Position numbers and translations under genes: made by a program
NCBI RefSeq assembly: GCF_030505395.1
Contig: NZ_CP130044.1
Span: 2,713,001-2,777,000 of the forward strand
Length of the DNA: 64,000 nt
DNA from: Asticcacaulis sp. ZE23SCel15
GTDB lineage: Bacteria; Pseudomonadota; Alphaproteobacteria; Caulobacterales; Caulobacteraceae
Direction: 5' to 3'
Notes under the pieces: generated by a model
Told to the model about the DNA's origin: nothing
The model's input: the letters and a program-made list of their open reading frames with translations, nothing else
Database searches by the model: none
Shown: positions 18,776 to 26,999 of the stretch, one piece after another
Layout of the letters: the number at the start of each line of letters is the position of its first letter
Numbering within the stretch: position 1 is the first letter of the stretch

Positions 18776-18867
18776 GTGCGCGGGTATCGTGTGTGTCTCT
18801 GTTTTGACTATATTTTTTCTGGATATGCTGAAAAAGCGGGCGTATGGTTATTATATGGGGGTTGAGG

Positions 18868-18884
18868 TCCTTAAACATTAAGGA
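18868..18884 (+). promoter_or_regulatory. Inverted repeat covering the spoT ribosome-binding site
   Basis: TCCTTAA (18868-18874), ACA, TTAAGGA (18878-18884) form a perfect 7-bp hairpin. The right arm contains the AAGGA Shine-Dalgarno of spoT six bases before its ATG at 18891. It could restrict translation or be a protein operator; a tight 3-base loop is unusual but possible in RNA. Confidence 0.45.
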
Positions 18885-18890
18885 TTTCTT

Positions 18891-21284
18891 ATGTACCACA
18901 AGGGTTTGATAACGACTATGTCGGCAGAAGGTCATCAGGTTTTTGAGCGGAGCGCAGCGGGAAAATCTTCCGTGGCTTCGGATGTGCCTGAACCTAATGT
19001 CCCGCCGGGATTTCCGGCAGACCGGCCACCGGAAACGCCGCCGCTTGATCCTCCGTCAGAGACACCACCTCTTGATCCGCCGGTTGAAACGCCGCCGCCC
19101 GTTCAGGTGCGGCCCAAATTCCTGCGTCAGGTCGAGCTGATTGAGCGCGTGGCGGCCTATGATCCGACCGTGGATGAAGCCATGCTCAACCGCGCCTATG
19201 TCTACGCCATGCGTATGCACGGGGCGCAGCTTAGGGCGTCAGGCGATCCCTATTTTGCCCACCCTATCGAAGTGGCGGGGATTCTGACCGATTATAAGCT
19301 GGACGGTTCGGCCATTGCGGCCGCCTTGCTGCACGATACGATCGAAGATACGCCAGCAACGCGTGAAGAAATCGCCGCCAAGTTTTCAGAAGATGTGGCG
19401 CAACTGGTCGAAGGGGTGACCAAACTCACCCGCCTTGAACTCCAGTCGGAATATACCAAGCAGTCGGAAAACCTGCGCAAGTTCATTCTGGCCATATCGC
19501 GTGATATTCGTGTCCTGCTGATCAAGCTGGCGGATCGCACCCACAACATGCGCACCTTGCAATATGTACCTGAATCCAAACGGGAACGTATTTCGCGCGA
19601 GACGCTTGAGGTCTATGCGCCTTTGGCGCGCTCCATCGGCTGCAATCGTTTCGCGACGGAGTTGGAGGATCTGGCCTTCACCTATATCAATCCGACTGCC
19701 AAGGCTGCGATTGGTCGTCGGCTTGAGGATATGCGCGCCAAGAAAGGCGCCGTGGTTTCTCAGATCGCCAAGGACGTTAAGGAACGGCTCTACAAATACG
19801 GCATTAAGGCCGAAGTCTATGGCCGCGAAAAATCGCCTTATTCGATCTGGCGCAAGCTTCAGCGCAAATCGATCGGCTTTTCGCAACTGTCGGATATCTT
19901 TGCCTTCCGCGTCATTGTGGACTCAGAAGATGACTGCTACCGCGCTTTGGGCCTGATCCACCGCACATGGAGTTGCGTGGGCGATCGCTTCAAGGATTTC
20001 ATTTCAACACCCAAGAGCAACAACTACCAGTCCCTGCACACGACGGTGGTGGGGCATAAGGGCACGCGGATTGAGCTTCAGATTCGCACCGAAGAAATGG
20101 ACCGTGTTGCCGAAGAAGGTGTGGCGGCGCACTGGAACTATAAAAACCACGCCTATGGCTTTGACGAAGAGGCGGCGACGAAACGTGGTGGCCGCAACCC
20201 GATCAATAGTCTAAGGAATATCGTCCAGATCGTTGAAAATGGTGGTGATTCCGAAGATTGGGTCGAGCATGCCAAGATGGAGATGTTCCTCGATCAGGTG
20301 TTCTGTTTCACGCCCAAGGGCCGCCTGATCACCTTGCCACGCGGCGCCATGCCGCTTGATTTCGCCTTTGCTGTGCATACCGAAGTGGGCGAAACCGCCA
20401 TCGGTGCGCTCATTAACGGCGAACACCGTCCGCTGCGTACGGTTCTGCAAAACGGTGATCAGGTTGATATTCTGACCGGGGTCGAATTGCGCATCAATCC
20501 CGACTGGCAGTCTTTGACCATTACGGGTCGCGCACGCTCAGCCATTCGGCGTAACATCCGCCAGACCGAGCGCGAAGACTTTATCAAACTGGGGCGGGCG
20601 GCGATTGAGCGGGCGGCGGCTCAGGTTGATAAATCGCTCAATGACATAAGCTGGCGCACGGCGTTTGAGCGCTTTCAGGTGCCCAATCAGGACGAACTTT
20701 ACGAACTGTGCGGGCGTGGCAAAATCACGCCGGTCAAGATTTTAGAGGCCGTGTTCCCAGGTCTTACCATACCGGCGCTGATGGCGACCGACGGCCTGAC
20801 GCGAATCAAGGACGGTGAGGGCGCACGGGCGTTTGTTCGGGGTTCGGCTTTGCGTGAGCATCACCGTATCCGCTTTTCGCGCTGCTGCTGTCCTGTGCCG
20901 GGGGAGCGAATCGTCGGCATTGTTGATGGGGTCGATGTCCACGTCCATTCGATCGAATGTGATACCTTGGAGCAGTTTGAAGACAACAAAGATGTCTGGG
21001 TTGACCTGCAATGGACGCTGAATGCCGAGAAAAACACCATCAGTGTCGCGCGTATTCGCGCCAATATGGAAAATAAGCCGGGCGTGCTGGGTATTACCTG
21101 CACATTAATCGGTGAAGCTAAGGGCAACATTATCAATATGCATTTGACGAATAATCAGGTCGATTTCCTTGACGTAGAATTTGAAATCGAAGTCATTGAT
21201 GCTAAACACCTGACCAACATCAGCGCGGCCCTGCGCACCTGCCCCTCGGTCGAGAGTGTGGAGCGAATCCGGGGCAACGCCTAA
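18891..21284 (+). CDS. spoT: Bifunctional (p)ppGpp synthetase/hydrolase (Rsh)
   Basis: A 797-residue RelA/SpoT homologue that makes and degrades the stringent alarmone. Hydrolase HD domain: MRMHGAQLRASGDPYFAHP, LLHDTIEDT and IKLADRTHNMRT (about 105-215). Synthetase domain: YGREKSPYSIWRKLQRK, SDIFAFRVIV and the YQSLHTTV loop (about 300-390). The TGS domain (CFTPKGRLITLPRGAMPLDFAF) and a C-terminal ACT domain (about 718-795) follow. Both catalytic halves look intact. The first 75 residues are an unusual proline-rich tail with two P-P-L-D-P-P units. The start is set by AAGGA, which sits inside a hairpin. It heads the pyrE-pdxJ-acpS block. Confidence 0.95.
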   Translation: MYHKGLITTMSAEGHQVFERSAAGKSSVASDVPEPNVPPGFPADRPPETPPLDPPSETPPLDPPVETPPPVQVRPKFLRQVELIERVAAYDPTVDEAMLNRAYVYAMRMHGAQLRASGDPYFAHPIEVAGILTDYKLDGSAIAAALLHDTIEDTPATREEIAAKFSEDVAQLVEGVTKLTRLELQSEYTKQSENLRKFILAISRDIRVLLIKLADRTHNMRTLQYVPESKRERISRETLEVYAPLARSIGCNRFATELEDLAFTYINPTAKAAIGRRLEDMRAKKGAVVSQIAKDVKERLYKYGIKAEVYGREKSPYSIWRKLQRKSIGFSQLSDIFAFRVIVDSEDDCYRALGLIHRTWSCVGDRFKDFISTPKSNNYQSLHTTVVGHKGTRIELQIRTEEMDRVAEEGVAAHWNYKNHAYGFDEEAATKRGGRNPINSLRNIVQIVENGGDSEDWVEHAKMEMFLDQVFCFTPKGRLITLPRGAMPLDFAFAVHTEVGETAIGALINGEHRPLRTVLQNGDQVDILTGVELRINPDWQSLTITGRARSAIRRNIRQTEREDFIKLGRAAIERAAAQVDKSLNDISWRTAFERFQVPNQDELYELCGRGKITPVKILEAVFPGLTIPALMATDGLTRIKDGEGARAFVRGSALREHHRIRFSRCCCPVPGERIVGIVDGVDVHVHSIECDTLEQFEDNKDVWVDLQWTLNAEKNTISVARIRANMENKPGVLGITCTLIGEAKGNIINMHLTNNQVDFLDVEFEIEVIDAKHLTNISAALRTCPSVESVERIRGNA

Positions 21285-21308
21285 CTTTTCAAGAGTACGG
21301 GCCTGTTT

Positions 21309-21896
21309 ATGACTTCCGAAGACGTTATCAATGAATTCCGCGCCGCTAATGCCTTGCGCGAAGGCCATTTTGTGCTGTCGTCCGGCCTGCACAGCCCGAT
21401 GTTTTTGCAAAAAAATCTGGTGTTCATGGATGCGGCCCGTTGTGAGCGGTTGTGTAAGGCGCTGGCTGAAAAAATTATTGCCACGGTCGGGCCGGTTGAT
21501 CTGGCGATTTCCCCTGCGGTCGGAGGTATCATTCCGGGCTATGAGACGGCGCGCCACCTGAAGGTCAGCTCGATGTATGTTGAACGCGAAGGCGGGGCGT
21601 TTAAACTGCGCCGCGGCTTTTATTTTGAGCCGGGCGCTAAGATCGTTATGGTCGAAGATATTGTCACGACCGGCCTGTCATCGCGCGAGTGTATTAAGGC
21701 CATTCAGGATCTGGGCGGTGAAGTGGTGGCGGCAGCCTGCATCGTTGACCGCTCCGGCGGGGAAGCTGATGTCGGCGTGCCGCTGATCTCGCTGGCCAGC
21801 CTTAAGGTTCCGGCCTATCCAGCCGATCAATTACCCGCGGACCTTGCTGCTATTCCCGTCGAAGACCCCGGCAGCCGTCGTCTGGCGAAAGCCTGA
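21309..21896 (+). CDS. pyrE: Orotate phosphoribosyltransferase
   Basis: A 195-residue phosphoribosyltransferase of pyrimidine synthesis that joins orotate and PRPP to give OMP. Seen are [20 protein letters not shown] at the N-terminus (substrate pocket), [32 protein letters not shown] (flexible catalytic loop) and the PRPP-binding [15 protein letters not shown] (about 115-129). Length and motifs match the alphaproteobacterial short form. The start has no strong ribosome site; it begins 24 bp after spoT and ends 3 bp before pdxJ. Confidence 0.95.
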   Translation: MTSEDVINEFRAANALREGHFVLSSGLHSPMFLQKNLVFMDAARCERLCKALAEKIIATVGPVDLAISPAVGGIIPGYETARHLKVSSMYVEREGGAFKLRRGFYFEPGAKIVMVEDIVTTGLSSRECIKAIQDLGGEVVAAACIVDRSGGEADVGVPLISLASLKVPAYPADQLPADLAAIPVEDPGSRRLAKA

Positions 21897-21899
21897 GCC

Positions 21900-22664
21900 A
21901 TGTCGCAGCGTATTCGCCTAGGGTTAAATATCGATCATATCGCGACTGTGCGGAATGCACGGGGCGGTCATAGCCCTGATCCGGTTCGGGGCGCACGTCT
22001 GGCGATTGCGGCAGGTGTAGACGGGATCACGGCACACTTGCGGGAGGATCGCCGCCACGTCCGTGACGGTGATATTACGGCCTTAGCTAATCTGTGTAAT
22101 GAACTGAATAAACCGCTGAATTTTGAGATGGCGGTGACCGAAGAGATGCTGTCTCTGGCCGAAAATCTGCGTCCCCATGCGGCCTGTCTGGTGCCGGAGC
22201 GCCGGCAGGAGCGCACGACCGAAGGCGGGCTTGATGTCGCCGGTCGGGTCGATGATATCGGTTTGGCCGTCGCGCGTTTGACCAAGGCGGGGGTCAGGTC
22301 GTCGCTATTTATCGCGACTGACCCGGCGCAGGTTTCGGCGGCCGAGGCCATTAAGGCGCCGGTGGTTGAGTTCCACACCGGGGCTTTGTGTGACGCGTTC
22401 CGTGAAGGCGATATGGCGCTTTATGAAAAGGAATTGAAAGCCTTAAGACTGGCGGCTGAGATGGCGCATAAGGCGGGCATCGAGGTTCATGCGGGCCACG
22501 GCATTGATTATGATACGGTGACAGCTATCGCGCAAATCCCGCAGGTTAAAGAACTGAATATCGGCCATTTCTTGATTGGGGAGGCGATCTTTACCGGCCT
22601 TGAAACCTCGATCCACAAGATGCGCTTGCTGATGGATGCGGCCAGAGGTTTGACGTCCAGATGA
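21900..22664 (+). CDS. pdxJ: Pyridoxine 5'-phosphate synthase
   Basis: A 254-residue TIM-barrel enzyme, the last step of DXP-dependent vitamin B6 synthesis, which condenses deoxyxylulose phosphate with 1-amino-acetone 3-phosphate. Diagnostic segments are LGLNIDHIATVRNARGG (about 6-22), GADGITAHLREDRRH-like GVDGITAHLREDRRH, NFEMAVTEEM, LVPERRQERTTEGGLD and VHAGHGIDYDTV. It is translationally coupled to acpS (ATGA overlap). The grouping pdxJ-acpS is conserved in many Proteobacteria. Confidence 0.96.
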   Translation: MSQRIRLGLNIDHIATVRNARGGHSPDPVRGARLAIAAGVDGITAHLREDRRHVRDGDITALANLCNELNKPLNFEMAVTEEMLSLAENLRPHAACLVPERRQERTTEGGLDVAGRVDDIGLAVARLTKAGVRSSLFIATDPAQVSAAEAIKAPVVEFHTGALCDAFREGDMALYEKELKALRLAAEMAHKAGIEVHAGHGIDYDTVTAIAQIPQVKELNIGHFLIGEAIFTGLETSIHKMRLLMDAARGLTSR

Positions 22665-23059
22665 TCGTTGGTATCGGCAATGACTTGGTTGATGCACGCC
22701 GGATTGAAAGCTCAATTGAAAATTTCGGGGAGAAATTCCTCAACCGAATATTCACGGCTGACGAACAGGCCCGCGCGCAGGCGCATGCCAAGCCGGTCTT
22801 ATCTTACGCCAAACGCTTTGCGGCCAAAGAAGCTGTGGCTAAGGCGCTCGGCACCGGCATCAGCGGCTTTCAATTCATCGATATCGAAGTGTTTAACAAT
22901 GCCGCGGGAAAGCCCGAAATCATCCTGCATCGGGGCGCGCTTGAGCGCATGAAAGCGCTGACCCTGCCCGATCATAATTATCACATCCACCTGTCATTGA
23001 GCGACGAATGGCCCTATGCCAGCGCCTATGCGGTGATTGAAGCCTTGCCCTTGCCATAA
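22661..23059 (+). CDS. acpS: Holo-[acyl-carrier-protein] synthase
   Basis: A 132-residue phosphopantetheinyl transferase that activates ACP with CoA. Key motifs are VGIGNDLVDARRIE (Mg-binding aspartate at position 8) and RFAAKEAVAKALGTGISGFQFIDIEV (catalytic glutamate in AAKEA, near residue 60), with HLSLSDEWPYASAYAV near the C-terminus. Length is normal. It overlaps pdxJ by 4 bp and is followed 39 bp later by lepB, an arrangement typical of alphaproteobacteria. Confidence 0.96.
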   Translation: MIVGIGNDLVDARRIESSIENFGEKFLNRIFTADEQARAQAHAKPVLSYAKRFAAKEAVAKALGTGISGFQFIDIEVFNNAAGKPEIILHRGALERMKALTLPDHNYHIHLSLSDEWPYASAYAVIEALPLP

Positions 23060-23098
23060 TCTGTGGTTAGGTGAGGCGCAAGGTAACGGGGCAATACT

Positions 23099-23908
23099 AT
23101 GAGCGCGGAAGACAAGGTGGTCGAGGACGATATGGCAACGAGCAAGGGGAGCAGTGCCACCGGCGGCGCCAAAGAAGAAACCAGTGAGATCATCAAGACG
23201 GTCATCTATGCGCTGCTGATCACGCTCGTGTTCCGCACCCTGTTTTTCCAACCGTTTACGATCCCGTCAGCGTCGATGGAGCCTAACCTTTACGAAGGCG
23301 ACTACATCGTCGTTTCCAAGTGGGATTACGGCTATTCCAAATATTCGTTCCAGTGGCCGCTGCCGTTCATCAAGGGCCGGATCATGGAAAAAGCGGCTAA
23401 GCGCGGTGATATTGTCGTCTTCAAGCTGCCGCGTAATCCAAAGGTTGATTACATTAAGCGCGTCGTCGGTGTGCCGGGTGACCGGATACAGATGCGTCAC
23501 AATCAACTTTATATCAATGATATCCCGGTGGCCGCCAAAAACCTTGGGGCGGTGACGCCGCAAATTAGCTACGACAGCCAATACGCCACCAAGTATGAGG
23601 AAAGCCTGCCGGAAGGTTCTACCCACTTTATGCAGGATCTGCGCACCGATGGCCCGGCGGATGATACGCCTGAATATATTGTGCCGGCTGATCATTATTT
23701 CATGATGGGCGACAACCGCGACAACTCGATCGACAGCCGCTACGCTATGGATGATCCGATCCAGCCGGGTGTTGACTTCGTGCCCGCCGAAAACCTCGAA
23801 GGGCGCGCGACCATGGTACTGGTGTCGTGGAACGAAGGTTCCTCGATCTGGAAACCGTGGACCTGGTTGAACCTGCGCTGGGATCGCCTGTTTAAATCCC
23901 TTAAGTAA
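23099..23908 (+). CDS. lepB: Signal peptidase I
   Basis: A 269-residue S26 peptidase that removes signal peptides at the periplasmic face of the inner membrane. A polar N-terminus (about 1-30) precedes one membrane segment (IIKTVIYALLITLVFRTLFF). The catalytic serine is Ser59 in PSASMEP, and the general-base lysine is Lys120 in the box VDYIKRVVGVPGD. The family boxes YYFMMGDNRDNSIDSR-like (HYFMMGDNRDNSIDSRY) and GRATMVLVSW are present. It precedes rnc-era-recO in the classic lepB-rnc-era order. Confidence 0.96.
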   Translation: MSAEDKVVEDDMATSKGSSATGGAKEETSEIIKTVIYALLITLVFRTLFFQPFTIPSASMEPNLYEGDYIVVSKWDYGYSKYSFQWPLPFIKGRIMEKAAKRGDIVVFKLPRNPKVDYIKRVVGVPGDRIQMRHNQLYINDIPVAAKNLGAVTPQISYDSQYATKYEESLPEGSTHFMQDLRTDGPADDTPEYIVPADHYFMMGDNRDNSIDSRYAMDDPIQPGVDFVPAENLEGRATMVLVSWNEGSSIWKPWTWLNLRWDRLFKSLK

Positions 23909-23957
23909 ATTGCGGGTTTTGTTTTCTTTGGCGCGGGATTGGTGTATCTGACGCCCT

Positions 23958-24653
23958 ATGAACCTGAGACGATCCGCCCTCAGCGCCCTTGAGGCACAAC
24001 TGGGTTACGAATTTAAGGACAAGGCCTTGCTCGATCTGGCGCTTACCCACGCCAGCGTAGCCGAGGGCGCGCGTAAGATCGCTGACAATGAACGCCTTGA
24101 GTTTTTGGGCGATCGGGTTCTGGCGCTGATGGTGTCCGAAGCCCTGATGGAGGCCTTTCCTGACGCCAGCGAAGGGGAGTTGTCGCGGCAATTCCACAGT
24201 CTGGTCAGTCGCGAAACCTGCGCCGATGTCGCCAAAAATTTGGGTGTCGGCCCAGCGCTGCGGTTGGCGGCGGGGGAAACCAAAAGCGGCGGGCGCGAGA
24301 ACCTGACTATTCTTGGCGATGCGTGCGAAGCCCTGATTGCCGCCATCTATATCGAGGCCGGGTTCGAGGGCGTGGTGCGTTTGTTCAAGCCGTTATGGAC
24401 TGAGCGGATGCAGGCGTCCGGCAACAGCGTGCGCATCAACCCGAAATCTTACCTACAGGAATGGGCCGCCTCAAAGCAAAAGGCCCTGCCTAAATATTCT
24501 ATAATTAACCGATCAGGCCCCGACCACGCTCCGGTCTTTACCATCGAAGTGACTGTCGACGGGCACCCCTCTCAATCCGCCACCGGGCGATCGCGGCAAG
24601 ATGCTGAAAAAGCGGCCGCCCTTGGCTTTATCGAACGTGAAGGCTTAGCGTGA
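23958..24653 (+). CDS. rnc: Ribonuclease III
   Basis: A 231-residue double-strand-specific endonuclease for rRNA and mRNA processing. The RIIID signature NERLEFLGDRVLAL (about residues 41-54) has the acidic metal ligands; a second acidic patch is LGDACEALIAAIYIEAG (about 115-131). The C-terminal dsRBD (about 160-230) shows PKSYLQEWAASKQKALPKY and SATGRSRQDAEKAAA. It overlaps era by 4 bp, so expression is coupled. Confidence 0.96.
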   Translation: MNLRRSALSALEAQLGYEFKDKALLDLALTHASVAEGARKIADNERLEFLGDRVLALMVSEALMEAFPDASEGELSRQFHSLVSRETCADVAKNLGVGPALRLAAGETKSGGRENLTILGDACEALIAAIYIEAGFEGVVRLFKPLWTERMQASGNSVRINPKSYLQEWAASKQKALPKYSIINRSGPDHAPVFTIEVTVDGHPSQSATGRSRQDAEKAAALGFIEREGLA

Positions 24654-25615
24654 CCGAACATAATTCCTCTCATCGTGCCGGTTTTGTGGCCATTATCGGC
24701 GCACCCAATGCCGGCAAATCAACTCTGGTCAATCAACTGGTGGGCTCAAAAGTATCGATCGTCACCCAAAAGGTTCAGACGACGCGCTTTCCGGTGCGCG
24801 GCATTGCCATGCACGGCGATGCTCAGATCGTGCTGGTTGACACACCGGGTATCTTTAAACCGCGCCGTAGGTTGGATCGCGCCATGGTTAAATCGGCCTG
24901 GGGCGGTGCGGAAGACGCCGATCATGTCGTTCTGCTGATCGATGCCCCTGCTCAGATCGCGGTCGAGCATCCGTCTGCCGATACACCCAAAGCCACGGCC
25001 GCTGATCACCGCGCCGTCGAAGATGTGGCTGCGATTATCGAGGGTCTCAAACAATCGAACACCCGCGCCACGCTGGTGGTCAATAAGATCGATATGCTCA
25101 AGCGCGATAACCTGCTGGCGCTGGTCGACACGCTTTATAAGGCCGATATTTTCGATGAGGTCTTCATGATCTCCGCCGAAAAGGGCCTTGGCGTTGCGGA
25201 TTTGAAAGAGTCGCTGGCCAATAAAATGCCGATAGGCCATTGGCTGTATCCGGAAGATCAGGCCGCAGATGCGCCCGCCCGTATTCTGGCGGCGGAAATT
25301 ACCCGCGAAAAACTGTTCCTGCGGGTTCACGAAGAACTGCCTTATTCTGCGGCAGTATCAACGACTGAGTTCAAGGATCTGCCTGATGGTTCGGCGCGGA
25401 TAGAGCAGGTCATTTTTGTTGAGCGTGATGGTCAGCGCGCCATTGTGCTAGGTAAAAATGGTCAGACCCTGAAATGGATCGGCCAGAAATCGCGTGAGGA
25501 GCTGTCGAAATTGCTCGATCGTCCGGTGCATCTGTTCCTGCACGTTAAGGTCAATGAGCGCTGGACCGATGACCGTGCGCTCTACACGCAGTTTGGTCTG
25601 GAGTTTGAGTCCTAA
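24650..25615 (+). CDS. era: GTPase Era
   Basis: A 321-residue GTPase that binds 16S rRNA and aids small-subunit assembly. G1 is GAPNAGKST (17-25), G3 is DTPG, G4 is NKID, and the C-terminal KH domain carries VIFVERDGQRAIVLGKNGQTLKWIG. The start is GTG, overlapping rnc. The protein is about 20 residues longer than E. coli Era owing to an inserted segment (HPSADTPKATAADHRAV) after LLIDAPAQ, between G3 and G4. Confidence 0.96.
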   Translation: MTEHNSSHRAGFVAIIGAPNAGKSTLVNQLVGSKVSIVTQKVQTTRFPVRGIAMHGDAQIVLVDTPGIFKPRRRLDRAMVKSAWGGAEDADHVVLLIDAPAQIAVEHPSADTPKATAADHRAVEDVAAIIEGLKQSNTRATLVVNKIDMLKRDNLLALVDTLYKADIFDEVFMISAEKGLGVADLKESLANKMPIGHWLYPEDQAADAPARILAAEITREKLFLRVHEELPYSAAVSTTEFKDLPDGSARIEQVIFVERDGQRAIVLGKNGQTLKWIGQKSREELSKLLDRPVHLFLHVKVNERWTDDRALYTQFGLEFES

Positions 25616-25620
25616 TATCC

Positions 25621-26358
25621 GTGTCTTTGCAATTTGTGGATGAAGCCATTGTGTTAAGCGCGCGCGGTCACGGAGAGACCGGCGCGATTATCCATGTGCT
25701 TACCCATGAACATGGCCATATCGCCGCCCATATCGCAGGGGGCGCCTCGCGACGTATAAAGCCGTACCTTCAGGCGGGCGCTCACGTTGAAGTCAGCTAT
25801 CGGGCACGCAGTGCTGACCAGCTAGGCAGCGCTACGATTGAGCCGGTGGGTGAGGGGGCGTCCGATTTGCTGGATGATCCCCTGGCGCTTACCGGGCTTC
25901 AAACCGCCTGCCTGATGACGCAGTATTGTTTGCCAGAGCGTGAGGTACATGTTGGTGCCTATCATGCCTTGTCGGCAATAATGATGATTCTGCCGCACCC
26001 TGAGATATGGCCTGCGGTCTATGTGCAATTCGAGGCCGGTCTGCTTGAGGCGTTAGGGTTTGGCCTGGATTTGTCAGCCTGCGCGGTTACGGGTGAGCGC
26101 GATGATCTTATCTATGTCAGCCCCCGCTCGGGTCGGGCCGTAAGCCGAAGTGCCGGTGAAGCCTATAAAGACAAATTATTGAAATTGCCTATGTTTATGT
26201 TGTCATCCCAAGGCGGTGTGCAAACCGGCGATATAGGTCTTGGGCTTGAGCTTACGGGACACTTTCTGGAGCGTAACGTCTTTCATCCGCTCAATAAACC
26301 CTTGCCAGAGGTTCGCGTGCGCCTTATGCAAACCCTGAGTGATGCGGGCTATATGTGA
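25621..26358 (+). CDS. recO: DNA repair protein RecO
   Basis: A 245-residue recombination mediator of the RecFOR pathway that loads RecA on SSB-coated DNA. The N-terminal OB fold (FVDEAIVLSARGHGETGAIIHVLTHEHG) and GASRRIKPYLQAGAHVEVSYRAR are typical; the helical C-terminus has GFGLDLSACAVTGERDDLIYVSPRSGRAVS. The zinc cysteines of some RecO proteins are not present, as in many Proteobacteria. GTG start five bases after the era stop. Confidence 0.94.
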   Translation: MSLQFVDEAIVLSARGHGETGAIIHVLTHEHGHIAAHIAGGASRRIKPYLQAGAHVEVSYRARSADQLGSATIEPVGEGASDLLDDPLALTGLQTACLMTQYCLPEREVHVGAYHALSAIMMILPHPEIWPAVYVQFEAGLLEALGFGLDLSACAVTGERDDLIYVSPRSGRAVSRSAGEAYKDKLLKLPMFMLSSQGGVQTGDIGLGLELTGHFLERNVFHPLNKPLPEVRVRLMQTLSDAGYM

Positions 26359-26468
26359 GTGTCCGAGGGGCTGTGAGGTTGGTTGCTTTGTGAAATCCAC
26401 CCTTTGGTAACCACTCACATGTCATAGTTATATTAATTATAATCTGGCGGCGGAATTTCTAAATCTTG

Positions 26469-26930
26469 ATGACTTACAGCGAACAGCAATTGCGTGAGGC
26501 CAATGTCAATCCGGCGACGGGATTGGCAACGGATTACCTTAACCTGTTCAACGAAGCCATTATGCTGTTTGAAATGGGCATGGATATGCCTGACATGGCT
26601 GAGGAACTGATGGACTGGCAGCGCCGGGACTATGTCAGTCACTTTGAAAAATCAGGCTTTGAGCAAAAAGACGTGGTGGTGCGGGCCTATCAAACGGCAC
26701 CGGGTGAGGTTCGTGCGGCCTTCGATGACTGCTGTGACAAGGCATTGGATACGTTTGAGTCATCTATCCAGATTTTGTTGTCGTCGCTTGAAACACCTGT
26801 GGCTCACGAAGAACTTGAAACCCGTCTGGCGGAGATGAAGGAACTGGTCACCGAGATGGATTCGCATATCCACGGGCGTGTTAAAGCCAGCGATTCCGAT
26901 GCGCAAAGTGCTGTAGATGCATTATTTTAG
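26469..26930 (+). CDS. Conserved hypothetical helical protein
   Basis: A 153-residue acidic protein with no signal peptide or membrane segment. It is predicted almost entirely alpha-helical by eye: YLNLFNEAIMLFEMGMDMPDMAEELMDW is an amphipathic helix, and a C-terminal helix carries a heptad-like ETRLAEMKELVTEMDSHI. Two adjacent cysteines (DDCC, near residue 83) could bind metal or form disulfides. I do not recognise a named family, though similar proteins seem common in alphaproteobacteria. It lies alone between recO and parC. The ATG at 26469 is preferred to a TTG one codon earlier. Confidence 0.75.
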   Translation: MTYSEQQLREANVNPATGLATDYLNLFNEAIMLFEMGMDMPDMAEELMDWQRRDYVSHFEKSGFEQKDVVVRAYQTAPGEVRAAFDDCCDKALDTFESSIQILLSSLETPVAHEELETRLAEMKELVTEMDSHIHGRVKASDSDAQSAVDALF

Positions 26931-26999
26931 GCAGCCCATCCCCATAAATTAATCTGATACCTTTGCTTATAAGGGCGCAGCGCTTTAATCTGCTTCTCT

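Noticed and set aside
18990-19110. CRISPR-like or satellite repeat in the spoT 5' end
   Set aside because: It is an in-frame proline-rich coding repeat without spacers.
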